A stretch of 64,000 bases of DNA from Symsagittifera roscoffensis (GCF_963678635.1 NC_087071.1:19531613-19595612); one strand, 5' to 3'. Positions 32,941-44,259 are shown, counted from the stretch's first letter. A program made the numbers and translations. Notes: generated from the letters alone by a model not told the origin.

Positions 32941-34449
32941 GATACCGGCATCCAAACGTAGGCGTAAATTATCTATTATTACGGATTTCTTATGTTGGTT
33001 TTTGACAATTCTAAGTGATTATAATTACCAAAATTAGGTGTTCAAACGATTATTATCGTGTTAATTTTCAGGAGATTATTAATTTTTAAAATCGGTTATA
33101 AATGATTATAATTCATACAAAAAGCTCTGTAAATCAATTTAGTTAAGTATAATCAATTATAATCCATTACTTTGCCAAAGGTTTGTCAAACCTAAAATAT
33201 ATTTTTCTTATATCCTGGTGGTTATTGTTTTATATCAATGACAAAATCTCCAAAAACGAGACTTCCTGTAACACTTTGGTTCATCTGAGCACAAAGCCTA
33301 GCCACAAAACAAATTCAAAGAGATCCTTCATATTAGTTAAAAGCTTTCCTACAAGCTAAAAATAATTTTTCCGAATAACTCATTTAAATAAAGCAGTGTG
33401 CTGTTATTTTGGTGGATGTACAATTTTAAAATATAGAATATGAAACACTACCATAGAGAAGTAATGAAAATAATTTCACATAAGCCAAAGTCTACGAAAA
33501 GCATAAAATCTAAATGATTCAGATGCAAGATCGAGACAAAAAGGTCAAACAAGCTAATATGATCGATTATCATTACCAGACCAGACTGAGCATTTTGTGA
33601 ACTTTAAGCGGAATCCACAGTTTTGCGATTTTATTTGATATGCCTTGCTGTTATGAATTCCACGGATAAAAAGCTATAACACTATATGGCTGAAAAATGC
33701 TTCAAAAACCGCAACAAAATTTGGAGAAACCGCAACAAAAATTACGGAAACCAGAACAGTTGGTCGAATCGTAAACAAATAAAAATATATGTGTTCAGTA
33801 AACCTAAGCTGCCGTGAAATCCGTAACTCTAAGTGAGATCAGCGAATCGTAAGTGGAATCCGCAAACTGTAAGTGGATTCTGCAAAATGTAAGTTAAACC
33901 TGCATAAGTTTGTGGAATCCGCTTACATTTGCTAAGTCCGGAACAACTACCTGTATTCGCTCGTTGCGGAATCCGCTAAAACAATTAGAGAGCGACAAAA
34001 TTACCGTTAGAGGTTTTTTTGAGCGGAATCCAAGTAAATTTTGTAAGTCGAACATACTTAAAATTTAGAGCATGTTTGAAGACTTGTCTGTGGAATTCTG
34101 GAACAGGCAAACACGAAATGGTGCGACTATCCAGTGCACAGTCTTGCCTCGTAATGTTGATAGATTTTTGTGGGAAACATCTGTATTAGAATTTAGGATA
34201 AAAAACCAATCGATTATAATCAATTACAATTGAGTATAATTGTAACTAACAATTTATGGTTAAGTAATTGATTATAATTGATTAAAATGTATTATAATTG
34301 ATTATAATTTGTTATCAAAAAGAGAGTTTACTTTCGATTATTAATTGATTAAAATCAATTTTTTTCTCAACTTTTTTCTCAAATCGAGACTGGTATTAAA
34401 TCATGATATAATTGAGTTTTAATGCTTGTAACTGTGTGCCGGTACATTA
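32941..34449. mobile_element. AATCGATTATAA inverted-repeat element, copy 1 (with nested insertion)
   Basis: The ends are ataccggcatcca (left) and tgtgtgccggtac (right, inverted), with about 10 of 13 positions matching. Next to both ends are blocks rich in gattataatcaattataat words. The interior from 33180 to 33590 aligns by eye with 49600-49980 of copy 2. Shared words are aaaatctccaaaa, ctttggttcatctga, gagatccttcatattag, and aaaagcataaaatctaa. Copy 1 is about 0.55 kb longer than copy 2 because of a GCGGAATCC-type segment at about 33600-34180. No ORF of note, so it is non-autonomous. Confidence 0.7.
33600..34180. repeat. GCGGAATCCGC repeat nested in the AATCGATTATAA element
   Basis: Many gcggaatccgc, ccgcaa and gtaagtggaatccgc words. 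It is absent from the corresponding place in the element copy at 49.3-50.3 kb. Related segments lie at 63150-63500 in the same orientation (aatccggaacaattactt, tattcgctcaaggcggaatc, gacttgtctctggaatcc) and at 60055-60290. Confidence 0.65.
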
Positions 34450-35280
34450 CCAGGTCAGGCGCGCAATTTTGTGTTTTTATATTCCTGGATCACAAAGATA
34501 AGTCTTCAAACACGTTAAGATTTGGTCAGAACGATCAAAGAAAATGAAAGAAGAACAAATGGGGTGTTTTTGTTTCAAAACTTCACGATATGCACAGTTT
34601 GGCCTCGTAAGGTACAGGGTTAAAAAATGAACTCTGGAAATTTTTTTTTTGTCGTATTTCGAAAGAAAAAAAAACAGAGGCCTTGTTTAATTTCAGTTTA
34701 ATGACTGGTAGGTAGTTGGCAATTTTCTGCGCTGCTCTTTTTTGTCACGAAAGTGTCGTGTCTCCTCCTGACTTGAAAAAATGCTGAACAAAAATATCGA
34801 GCAGAAAAATTTCGCCTGCTGAACCAAAAACTCGAGTTGGTAAATTTTGCGCAAATTTTGTTTGCTTATCAAAAAAGTTTTGTTTTTTTTTGTTTCTTTT
34901 TAAAAATAAAGAAGTTATAAAAATTAAAACTGTATGAACTTGTGGATTGTTTGCAAGGTTTTTGTTTCTCTAGGGATAAACTTAGATGAAATGAGCCCAC
35001 CTCAAATGTATGGCACTCAATTTAGTGTGTGTTATTCTCTAGAACTCGGAAAGAAAACTCTAAATTTTTGCTGGCACGATCAAACACAAAAGAAAGCACA
35101 ATATCAACAATATCAAAGATAGCCGTCGGAATCTTTTTGCGCTAATAATTCGGTTTTGCAATCTTCAAAATTCGTCCTTATTTTCAGGGATTTCAAATCT
35201 ACATTGATCAAGAATTGGTTAAACAAAACTTTTCCAAACTTTTATAGAAAAGATTGATACCATTGTGGTACTCTATTCGA
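34450..35280. other. Intergenic, no gene supported
   Basis: A 62-codon plus-strand frame at 34934-35122 shows no motif. Homopolymer A/T runs are common. Confidence 0.3.
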
Positions 35281-35289
35281 GTTTCCACT

Positions 35290-35735
35290 CAAAAACCATT
35301 TAAAATTTGCGCGGTTTGAGCGTTTATATTAGACAATTGTGCTCAAACCATTCGAAAACCGCCAAAGTTTAGCTAGAAACAATCATTTGTTCAAACTTGC
35401 AAAAAAACCGCTCAACTACAAGCAAGAAACGCTCAAACCGATCAAATCTTGACACTTTTTTCCAGAAAATTATCAACAGTTGTTTTTGTTTCAGAGCACA
35501 CACAACCAGCCCTCTTAAAATCTGAACACAAAGCGTACCGCAATACCAATTTATAACCCAAAAATAACTTAAGATGTCTTGGGGTAAAAATTAATTGTCA
35601 ATGCTGATTACTTCTAGAAAAAGTTAAATTAAAAATCGCTCAATGTTTTTAGAAAACCGATCAAAAATTGCTCACACCGCTCGTTCTTAAGCAAGATTTT
35701 GAGCGTAACCGTCTATTAAAAATCCTGAATCCATT
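35290..35735. repeat. CCGCTCAAA repeat, second locus
   Basis: Two diverged blocks (35290-35460 and 35640-35735) carry aatttgcgcggtttgagcg, ttagacaattgtgctcaaac, tcacaccgctcgttcttaag and caagattttgagcgtaac. They match the cluster at 11905-12175, separated here by about 180 unrelated bases. Confidence 0.65.
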
Positions 35736-37190
35736 CAAATTTTTAACTTGTGAACCAGAAAAATTAGTAAAAAATCAGTGTTTTTGATAATACAAAAAAA
35801 TGCTTTTCGGTTTTCAACTGCCAATTTATTTGCTTTCAGCATATTTCTCGGTATTCGAGCAATTTAATTCCTTTTTTGATCTGAATCAAAACGACTAGGC
35901 TCGAACGAAACTTATAATTGATGTCACCTAGTGTAAGATTTGGTGAAAATTTAAATTTGTTGATATAAATATCATTGATAAGATGGCACTCAAATATGGA
36001 AATTTAAAAAAAGAAACAGTTGAATCTCAAAAATGAAGACAGATCAAATCTGTGTCAAATGTACTTTATCCTATCGACGTCACTTTAACGGAATTTTAAT
36101 TTAATTTAACGTAAAATAAACTTCAACACTTTTTATGTTAATCGATAAGCGCTGATAAAACGCTGAAGCTGATACTACTTATCCCAATATTGTCACATCA
36201 AGTTTCTTCACAAAAAGCGTAAGAAAATGGTAGAAAGTCATGCAAAAACTTAATTCGCATAAGCTGCAGAAAAATAAAAAACCTGATATAACTGGTTTTG
36301 ATTGTTCGTTGAAAACAACTTTTAAATTATATACTATAATTTAGTTCTGATAACTCAACTTTTCCGAATAATTCAGAACTTTTTTTTCTAATTTTACGAT
36401 TGACTTTGTTTTGTAAATCGAATAAAATAACTGAAAATAAAATCAATGCTATTCAAAAAAAATTTTGCAGTCTTTCCGCCAATTGAGCAGATTTTCAGTT
36501 TTTTGAGACCATCAATTCTTTGACAATACAAAACTTCTTGGAAGATTCCGGGGAGAGATGTTTTAACCAAATTTCCGAATTTTTCCGATGACAAGTACAT
36601 CAAAAACGTAAAAAGTCGGCCAGAACGTGGAAGGCTCCGCCCTGATACGAGCACTCTTGCTGTTCCAGTTTTTGAAATAAATCATGGAGGTTTAAAATGG
36701 GAATGCTTTTTGGCCATTTGAAAAAATTATGCTTGCTATTGACCAGTTTAGTAACAACGCGTTGGATAAACACAAAAAAAAACAATGGCTCAGAAAGCTC
36801 CAAAATGAGTTGAGACAATTATTTTGTTCAAATAACGCGCTAGAAAAACTGTTACAAATCAATAAACACTATAAATTACGAGTGAGAAAAAACGTGCGTA
36901 AAACAAGTTTAAAAAACTTTTTTCTCTTAATTCGAATTTAAAAAAAAAAACTTTTTTATCACGGTGAAGCCCCGATTGTTTTGACTGCACTTAAAGGGCA
37001 AAAGAAAATCTTTTAGGTTGAGTTATTGACGCAATACGTGAAAAAAAAAGAAAAAAACCGTTATTTTTATTTCATTTTTTTTGATGTTATCCCCCTACAC
37101 GCAATGTAAAATTCAAAGAACTTTGTTATAGTTTTGAACAGCGTTGTCTAGTATTGTCTACTGAATTGCTGTCGACAAAATTGCTGGCAT
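35736..37190. other. Intergenic, short Lys-rich frames only
   Basis: Includes a 70-codon plus-strand frame at 36729-36941 (LQNELRQLFCSNNALEKLL) and a reverse-oriented relative of the R-GTTCCGAC head at about 36640. Nothing is assignable to a family. Confidence 0.3.
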
Positions 37191-37198
37191 AAATCACT

Positions 37199-37522
37199 TT
37201 GGAACGCAATAAATTGCTCTTACGCAAGTCATCGGCAATTAGTCGAATTAGCAAATTTTCCAACCCCATAACTTCAAAAAAAATCCTTCAAAATAATCTT
37301 AAAAATTTGATCAAAAAACAATATCTCACAACTGGTACAAAAATGTTTCTTCAAAAAAGCTTAGTTAAATGGTCGAAAGCTGACTCAATAAAAAAACCAT
37401 CCGAATCGTACAGACAAGACATGCAATACAATTCATATTGTAGCAAAGACCTTAAAAAAACTATTTGCATCGATCTACAGCCTTTTTATTTTGACACGAA
37501 AGAAAGTTTTAAAGAAAAGTAA
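37199..37522 (+). other. Small unidentified open frame
   Basis: 107 codons, Lys/Ser-rich (KKILQNNLKNLIKKQYL, then CSKDLKKTICIDLQPFYFD). There is no ATG at the listed 5' end, which is TTG. It lies just before Direct repeat B. It may be a fragment of a decayed element or chance; I do not recognise it. Confidence 0.25.
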
Positions 37523-37539
37523 AATTTATTTTATGTATG

Positions 37540-38355
37540 TTATATTCAAGAGTCCAATTTTGCTATGGTTATCAAGGAAACAGAAAATAACTGAATAAGA
37601 AGCTCAAGTTCTCATCAAATTCAATTTAAAAACCTGAAAAACGGAAACTATTTTCTCGAAACCAAGATTACTCTTCGATAGAATGCGCAACACAACTAAA
37701 AAAACGTTAATATGATACCCTACTTGAACCCCACATAAGTAAAAAAAAACTGAATGCAAAACACACTACGTCATAATACCGTGTACTCTAATGGGAGCTG
37801 GTCGATAAATTAACCGCCGCTGAAATTTTTTCTACGGGTAAAAAAATTAATATAGTTGAAAGGCATAGGTGAATCCTTCAATGGTTAAATAACTAGTTTG
37901 TTTTGAGCAAATAGAGTTTTTGATCAATAACACAGCTTTTATCAAACCTAAAGGTTCCATATACAATCAAAATTTTTTCTAAAGTAGTTTTTGCTGTCAT
38001 GAAATTTTGAATTTTTTGATAGCTTTCGCATGATAACACCGCGAGTGGAAGTTGGTTTCTTTGTTGTTGTCGATTTTTGTGGTTTCTACTAATGAGAGCA
38101 CTTCGGAAGTTTGAGTGCATATTTGGACTTTTTTTTAAGGTTCTGTTCATAACTTGAGTACACTTTTTGGAAAAAAAAATCCGCTTTTTAAAGTCCTTGT
38201 GCCTAAGAACTCATAATAAGGTTTCGTTACGTCCGATCATGGTTTTGCGTGTATAATTATTTGTTAATTTTTGTAGTAAGAAAGTCAAATGAAGTAAACA
38301 AGCGCAGAACAAAATTCCTCCAAATTTTAGTGGCCAGAATAGCGATTTAAAGTTT
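37540..38355 (+). repeat. Direct repeat B, copy 1
   Basis: Aligns by eye with 39165-39875. Anchors are aagctcaagttctcatcaaa, gatagctttcgcatgataac, gtttcgttacgtccgatcat and tttttgttaatttttgtagta-like words, then a cctccaaattttagtggcc block. Copies are diverged and in the same orientation, about 1.55 kb apart, with 38846-39040 between them. They could be old LTRs or a duplicated repeat. Confidence 0.65.
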
Positions 38356-38845
38356 TTTTCTTCAGAATACAATTATTAAAAGTACAATAATAAGCTAAAA
38401 TTTGTGGAAAAAAAATAGTTACAATAAATCAATTTCGCTGAGATTTTGATGAATTGAGGATGCCCTGCAAAAATTTAGGTTTTTTAGGTCAAATCTAAAT
38501 GTTAGGCAATATAATCGATTTTTTTCTACCCTAAGAATCCGTTTACTTCATTCTAATTCAATTAGATATAAAAATGGGCTATCGTAAATCGATTTTCATA
38601 CAGCATGTTATCCGTAGGAACAACTATTTTGAATCGATTTCAATTTCAAGTTTTTAGGTTTTTCAAAAAATCTGCTTTTCAGCTCTAATCCCATCTCATT
38701 TAATGCAAACTATACGCAGTCGCTAATTGATGGCGTTCAAGGTTGAATTTTTTTCCAATTTTATTGCAACAGCTTTTATCACAACATGCATTGAGTGGTT
38801 TGGTTGCCGTTTTATGTTACTTCAAGTTGTTTTTAGACTAAAAAC

Positions 38846-39040
38846 TTGTTTCAAGCATTTGAAAAAAAAATGAAAATAAAACAACAGTTGTTTTTAGAAC
38901 TGACCAAAAATTCCATTGACTTAGAACAGATTAAAATTGCTTTATGGAAACAATTTGAGTCTAGCAAGGAACTAATTGAGCTTATTAGGTTGCACAATCA
39001 ATTTATTAAAATTGTGAAGGGGAAGGCAGCCCCGGGATAA
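38846..39040 (+). other. Small unidentified open frame between Direct repeats B
   Basis: 64 codons beginning FQAFEKKMKIKQQLFLEL and ending in GKAAPG before TAA. The predicted character is helical and charged (SSKELIELIRLHNQFIKIV). No family is recognised. Its position between two long direct repeats would fit a remnant of element coding sequence. Confidence 0.25.
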
Positions 39041-39164
39041 GTGTGGTGCATGAAAATTAGATAAGTACTTTCAAGCAGACACCAAACGTTGAGACTAAAA
39101 ATATTTTGGCGGAAATAATTGAAAGTCAATGAATATATAATGACGAAGTTTATTTTAAACTATC

Positions 39165-39875
39165 CGTTATAAGTTATATTTAGTTATATTCAAGGTTATT
39201 TTCTTTGTAGCAGAGCAAATTAGATTCAACTTTGTCTAGATTATCGAAAAGCTCAGGTTCTCATAAAATTAAATTTAAAATTTGGAAATTTTAAGTTAGT
39301 TTTCTCGACACCTGAGTGTTCCTAATACAATCAGAACTTTTTCTTAAATAGTTTTTTGTTATGAATTTTATATGTTTTTGATAACTTTCGCATGATAATA
39401 ACTCGAGTCACAGTTGGTTTCCCTGATTATCTCGTTTTTTCTATGGGTTCGTATGAAAGAGCGCAGTTCGAATGAATACGAGCTAGAGCATTGGTCGTGA
39501 CTAACTGTGTCCCTAATTTTTGATGAAAGCACTACTGAATGAGGTCAATGTTTTAGAATGGCGCCAAATGAGTCAAATTTCAGAAAAAAAAACTAAATTA
39601 ATTGGATATTTTCAAAATTAACTGAAGGATGATCTTAAAAAAAGATCCAAAGTTTTGGACTGTTGATAACCTGTAGAGAACTATTTTTTGTGAACAAAAA
39701 TCAGCTTTTTTAGGCCCCTGTGCATAAATATTAGCAATTTCGTTTCGTTACATACGATGATGGCTTTCCGTATATGATTTTTTGTTAGTTTTTATTGTAT
39801 AAATGTCAAAAGAAGTAAAACACCTCGCACACAAATTTCCTCCCCATTTTTGTGACCGGAAAAACAATTTAAACT
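39165..39875 (+). repeat. Direct repeat B, copy 2
   Basis: Partner of 37540-38355; see that entry for shared blocks. Confidence 0.65.
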
Positions 39876-40082
39876 TGTATTGTTTTGTCTTAGTGTTTGT
39901 TTTACCGTTTTATTGGCCTAGAAGATCGAAAAATATCGAATTGATCGTCTAATGGTCATTTCGGTGAAAACCGGTCCTGAAATTTGGTCGTTTTTACCCG
40001 ACTTTTAAAGAAAGAAACCTTTCGTTGTCCTTCTCAATAATTAAGCTCGGAAGATTGGTAGAACAGATGTAGCCTAGAATAG

Positions 40083-40920
40083 AAGAATTAGACAGCCTGA
40101 GAAAGGGATCCAGTCCGGCAAGACTCTATGTGTTCATAAGAAGATTTAGACAGCCTTGGAATCCAATCCCGCAAGCCCCTGTGTGTTTATAAGAAGACTT
40201 AGACAGCCTTGGTATCCAGTCCCGTAAAACCCTATGTGTTCATAAGAAGACTTAGACAGCCTTGGGTTCCAGTCCGGCAAGACTCTATGTGTTCATAAGA
40301 AGACTTAGACAGCCTTGGGATCCAGTGCGGCAAGACTCTATGTGTTCATAAGAAGACTTAGACATCCTTGGGATTCAGTCCGGCAAGACTCTATGTGTTC
40401 ATAAGAAGACTTAGACAGCCTTTGGATCCAGTCCGGCAAGACTCTATGTGTTCATAAGAAGACTTAGACATCCTTGGGATTCAGTCCGGCAAGACTCTAT
40501 GTGTTCATAAGAAGACTTAGACAGCCTTGGGATCCAGTCCCGCAAGTCCACATGTGTTCATAAGAAGACTTAGACAGCCTTGGGTTCCAGTCCAGCAAGT
40601 CCCTGTGTGTTTATAAGAAGACTTAGACAGCCTTGGGATCAGGTCCGGCAAGAATCTATGTGTTCATAAGAAGACTTAGACAGCCTTGGGATCCAGTCCC
40701 GCAAGTCCCTATTTGTTCATAAGAAGACTTAGACAGCCTTGGGATCCAGTTCCGCAGGTCCCTTTTTGTTTATAAGAAGACTTAGACAGCCTGGGATCCA
40801 GTTCCGCAAGTTGTTATGTGTTCATAAGAAGACTTAGACAGCCTTGGGATCCAGACCCGCTAGTCCCTATGTGTTCATAAGAAGATTTAGACTGCCTTGG
40901 GATCCAGTCCCACTACTCGC
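40083..40920 (+). repeat. 53-bp minisatellite, about 16 units
   Basis: The unit contains acttagacagccttgggatc, then cagtccggcaagactctatg, then tgttcataagaag. Unit starts are spaced exactly 53 bases over most of the array (for example 40148, 40201, 40254). The first unit is 58 bases because of a small insertion. Most units differ by only a few bases, so the array is fairly young. It has no open frame of interest. Confidence 0.95.
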
Positions 40921-40929
40921 TGCTAATTT

Positions 40930-41390
40930 CTAGAAGAGTGGATGAACGAGGGCTAAAAATTGCACACAGTCCTTATTTCTGCCTCGTTTCGGTTCTGAGG
41001 TAGATCGGTCTCGAGTAGCGGGTTGATTGACAACATTTCATTTCATAGGTAAATTAACCGTAATTATCAGAAATTACAAGTCAACAAAGAATATCGAATT
41101 GACATAAATTTCGGTATTTAAAAGCAGAATTCAAGATCTTAAATTACGCAAAATGAAAACATTAGAAAATCAACTTTAAAACAGCGCCTGAGCAATTTGT
41201 GAACTTTGTTTTGATCTTTCAGTTTTCGTCTTCTCTCACACACTGTTCTTAGCTCACCAGAAAATTCATTAGTTACGACTTTGATTTTTCTCGCTATGAA
41301 TCATAGCGAGAACAGTCCTCTCCCATGAAAAAATGTTTTAGAAAATTTTGACCGGTTGACATCATTTGTAGTCGCAGAAAATAACCACCT
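40930..41390. other. Intergenic, no gene supported
   Basis: AT-rich. A small inverted word pair (ctcgctatgaatcatagcgag, about 41290) forms a short hairpin. Confidence 0.4.
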
Positions 41391-41393
41391 AGG

Positions 41394-41727
41394 CAGGGGC
41401 GGATTTAAGATTTTCTCGAGAGGGGAACGGCTTTTCAAAACATTTTTGAATATTTAAGACCTTTTTTTTAAGTCGCTTATCATGATTTTCCAAGCTCATT
41501 CAAAGCAGTAAGAAACACCCTGTTTTGCCCGAAATTTCTGCGCCGCTTTTTCGAAACTTTTTGGAAAACGTTCACCAAGAAATTGCGTTTTTTCGTCGCG
41601 CTCCCCCTTAAAAATTAGAATATACTATTATTGCCGAAGGCGCTTTTCGAAAAATTTTAGGATCAGCAAGCCAAAAATGGATATCTCAAAACAGTACAAA
41701 GAAGGGAGCTCGCTAAATCCGCCCCTG
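41394..41727. mobile_element. hAT-type MITE, copy 2
   Basis: Ends caggggcggatttaag and gctaaatccgcccctg. Flanking 8-mers cacctagg (41386-41393) and cacctatg (41728-41735) differ at one base. The interior shares blocks with the 29.4-kb element. It is shorter and more diverged, hence older. Confidence 0.85.
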
Positions 41728-41882
41728 CACCTATGAGTTCATAAAAAAAAACAGGAATTGAGCCGCAAGTTAATTATTGGGAAAAAATGGCAATTTCAAG
41801 CTAGCTAGCTTTGAAAGTCAATTTTCTTCTGACTTTTTTTTTAATTGTGATGTTGGAATTTTTAGAAATACCCTAGTTAAAA

Positions 41883-42608
41883 CTACGTTTGGAAAATAAA
41901 AATTGTCTGGAAAAGCAAGAAGCCAAGCTCAAACAACCCGTCAAATAATTTTTCAATTTTTAAGCCAAAACCTGTCGAGTAATGGTATTTCTTCTGTTGC
42001 GACGCAACAGTCTTACGGTTTTGAACTATCTGTTTTCCCCTCTCTATTTTTAATCCATTTTTGGGTGAAGTAATCGGTACATATGGGGCGTCGTAAACTT
42101 TGGACTGAGGTTGCCGGTAAATTTTCCACCAATGGCAGTGGTACCAGCGATGGCCAAAAAACGTAGTTGCCGAAACAAGCTTTCCTCGAGAATGAGATTC
42201 ATTTTCAGAAACGTCTTCAACCGCGCGCTTCAACGGTTCTCCCTAATGTTTTAGAGCGTTCTTCTCTCTTGAGAAGTCCTAGTCGACGTTGTGCTCCGGT
42301 AATTTGAGAGGCGTCTTCTCCCAACTGTTAATCTTTGGCTATCAATCCAGGTTTTTTCAGTGCTTTTTTTTGGTTTTTAGCGAAACTACGCCCAATTTCC
42401 TGTATGATCTCCTGATTCCATTTTTCTCGATTTCATTTGACGACTGCACCTCTTTTGAATTATACACCGGCAACTTTCCCTTAAATGGGCCGGACCCTTT
42501 CGGGGATTGTATCGACTCCAGGATGAAAACCGTTTTGCTACTCAACGGTACATCGCTCTGCGGAGCGACTGAATTATTATTACTTTGAAGTAGCTTGCCA
42601 AAAGACAT
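41883..42608 (-). other. Coding-like minus-strand frames, unidentified
   Basis: Two frames in series, 42608-42357 (MSFGKLLQ, then PKGSGPFKGKLPVYNSKEV) and 42233-41883 (EDVSENESHSRGKLVSATTF, then HRWYHCHWWKIYRQPQSKV). Composition is protein-like and less AT-biased than the surroundings. They lie 3' of the LINE insertion on the same strand. They may be parts of the host element or gene into which the LINE inserted. No family recognised. Confidence 0.35.
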
Positions 42609-42779
42609 AGGCTTGCCAGATATTCTGTCTAAACTATATCTTTAAATCGTTTTTTGGATATTGTTGCATTAAGCTTCTAGATTTTTAGTTTTCTCAAATC
42701 TTAAAGTTGCTTGCAAAACGGTTTTCTTCAGACCAGGCATTAGAGACCGATTTCTGTAAAATTTGATTGAGTAACTCTT

Positions 42780-42953
42780 GTCACGCTTCATTCAAATCAT
42801 CTGAGACTCTCTGCCATTGTTCTGCTGCAGCTACCAGATTCTCTGAAGCTTCATTCTTGTCAATGTTAGTATGTGCAAGACACAGTGCAGTAGTTTTTGG
42901 GCTTATTTCGCGACTCCCCCCAGTCGCCTTTTTAGTCGCCCGATCCCTGCTGT
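42780..42953 (-). other. Frame interrupted by the LINE insertion (3' part)
   Basis: From the duplicated 33-mer at 42921-42953 the minus strand stays open through RDRATKKATGGSREISP and about 35 further codons to a TGA near 42785. The same RDRATKKAT residues occur in the same frame in the other copy of the 33-mer. A single short frame was therefore apparently split by the insertion. Identity unknown. Confidence 0.5.
42921..42953. repeat. 33-bp duplication flanking LINE, left copy
   Basis: Starts cagtcgcctttttagtcgcc and ends tccctgctgt. It is identical over 33 bases to 44178-44210. The distance and the contained ORF suit a target-site duplication. Confidence 0.85.
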
Positions 42954-44177
42954 GCCCCTCTCTTTGATAGAGTACTAAGCTTCTCCAATCGACAGGTTTT
43001 TAGCCTACAGACCTTTGAGGAGTTGGCATAAAGGAAAGTCAGACCCCCGATTAGGGGCGATCTCGGGTGGAAGTATTTCGGGCTTGAGAGCTTCCAGTCT
43101 CTCTTCCACGTGCAGGCTGCTGACGGTTGTACGACCAGGCATGCTTCTGCAAACAGTGATTCTGTACACTCTTCGACACCGTGTTTTTTCTTGGACATTT
43201 TGGACACTTATAGATGCCTGGTGCACTTGCAGGTAGTATCTGATCCTCTGCAACCGCCTCTTGATCTCGTTCTCTTTCACCTTGATCTCGTTCATCTTGA
43301 TCTCGTTCATCGTGATCTCTTTCACCTTGATCTCGTTCATCTTGATCTCGTTCGTCGTGATCTTGGTCGATTCGGTGAGTTTGACCTTCAAGAAGATCCT
43401 CACTGTCATCGTTTCCAACGACATCAGTGCTTGTGATTAAAGTGAACTGAGGGTGAGCCAGGGCAACATGACTCTTTAACCAGCCGAGCGTCTTAAACTG
43501 CTTCTTGCACCTCGCAGCTGGGCAGTTGTAGTTATCTTTCGGGGTTATTGAGAAGAAGGGGGTCATCTGGAGATTGTCTTGTTCTTCCAGTACCTCATGA
43601 TCCCTTCTCAGGTGCCTTAGCATCTCTTTTCTTTCAGCAAACTTTAAAGAGCAATTCCCCGCTTCACAGGGTACAATTTGAGGGCGCGAGCCGACCATCC
43701 TTTGAGTACTCTGGTCGACCTCGTTGTTATACTTGAGTGGTTTTGGGTCTTTTATCCACTCGTCTTTCTTGATGATCCCTAGTCTATCTAGATCTAAATC
43801 CAAGGCTCGCAGCCAGTCGTTTGCGTACACCTTGCTTTTCACAGCTTGAGATTTGACAGCATCTACTTTGAGCTTCACAATCGAGGCCCGAAGATTAGCT
43901 CGTCTTACCGCTAACTCCACTTTTATACTCTTTAACGGTACTTTCTCTGCAATTTCGACATTTGTGCAGGTTCTCTTGCTGTCTAGTTTCAGGATCATTC
44001 TTCTGGCCTTGTTTAGCACAGCGTTTAACTTTCCGAAATCGACTTTTCTGATTACAGCTGTCTCCAGGCCATACAGTAGAGTGGGCTTGATAAATGTCTC
44101 TACTAGCTTTACTTTCGTTCTGATTCTCAATGAGCCGCTTGTTAGTGCTGGTCTCTTTTTTACAATTGCGGTCCCCT
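42954..44177 (-). mobile_element. 5'-truncated non-LTR retrotransposon bracketed by 33-bp duplication
   Basis: About 1.22 kb between perfect 33-bp repeats. It contains the 3' end of a pol-type ORF and about 100 bases after its stop. There is no poly-A tail at the 3' border (near 42954 on the minus strand), so the element belongs to a tail-less or differently tailed clade. The perfect duplication implies a young insertion. Confidence 0.75.
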
Positions 44178-44259
44178 CAGTCGCCTTTTTAGTCGCCCGA
44201 TCCCTGCTGTAACAGTTGTCTCGCTTTGTTTCGACCTTCATTATTCGTCTTTTTGTCAC
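43051..44259 (-). CDS. LINE pol C-terminus with three C2H2 zinc fingers
   Basis: 402 codons, no interruption. Residues 1 to about 25 (to RDRATKKAT) lie outside or within the 33-bp flank and belong to the target. The LINE part starts near AIVKKRPALTSGSLR. VKLVETFIKPTLLYGLETA marks the end of the RT thumb region. Next come helical segments, then zinc fingers CEAGNCSLKF...HLRRDH, CPAARCKKQF...HVALAH and CPKCPRKNT...HCLQKH. Between fingers two and three is an Asp/Glu/Arg run built from a 5-residue DERDQ unit (15-bp repeats at about 43265-43375). Such fingers probably bind nucleic acid at the target. Catalytic RT and endonuclease are absent, so the copy is inactive. An open frame of this length suggests recent arrival. 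The clade is not determined. Confidence 0.75.
   Translation of the reverse strand: MTKRRIMKVETKRDNCYSRDRATKKATEGTAIVKKRPALTSGSLRIRTKVKLVETFIKPTLLYGLETAVIRKVDFGKLNAVLNKARRMILKLDSKRTCTNVEIAEKVPLKSIKVELAVRRANLRASIVKLKVDAVKSQAVKSKVYANDWLRALDLDLDRLGIIKKDEWIKDPKPLKYNNEVDQSTQRMVGSRPQIVPCEAGNCSLKFAERKEMLRHLRRDHEVLEEQDNLQMTPFFSITPKDNYNCPAARCKKQFKTLGWLKSHVALAHPQFTLITSTDVVGNDDSEDLLEGQTHRIDQDHDERDQDERDQGERDHDERDQDERDQGERERDQEAVAEDQILPASAPGIYKCPKCPRKNTVSKSVQNHCLQKHAWSYNRQQPARGRETGSSQARNTSTRDRP
44178..44210. repeat. 33-bp duplication flanking LINE, right copy
   Basis: Identical to 42921-42953. Upstream sequence on the minus strand (44259-44211) supplies an ATG and about 16 codons in the same frame. Confidence 0.85.

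Noticed and set aside
40083-40920. CRISPR-like array
   Set aside because: The repeats are direct tandem copies of a 53-bp unit with no unique spacers, in a eukaryotic genome.
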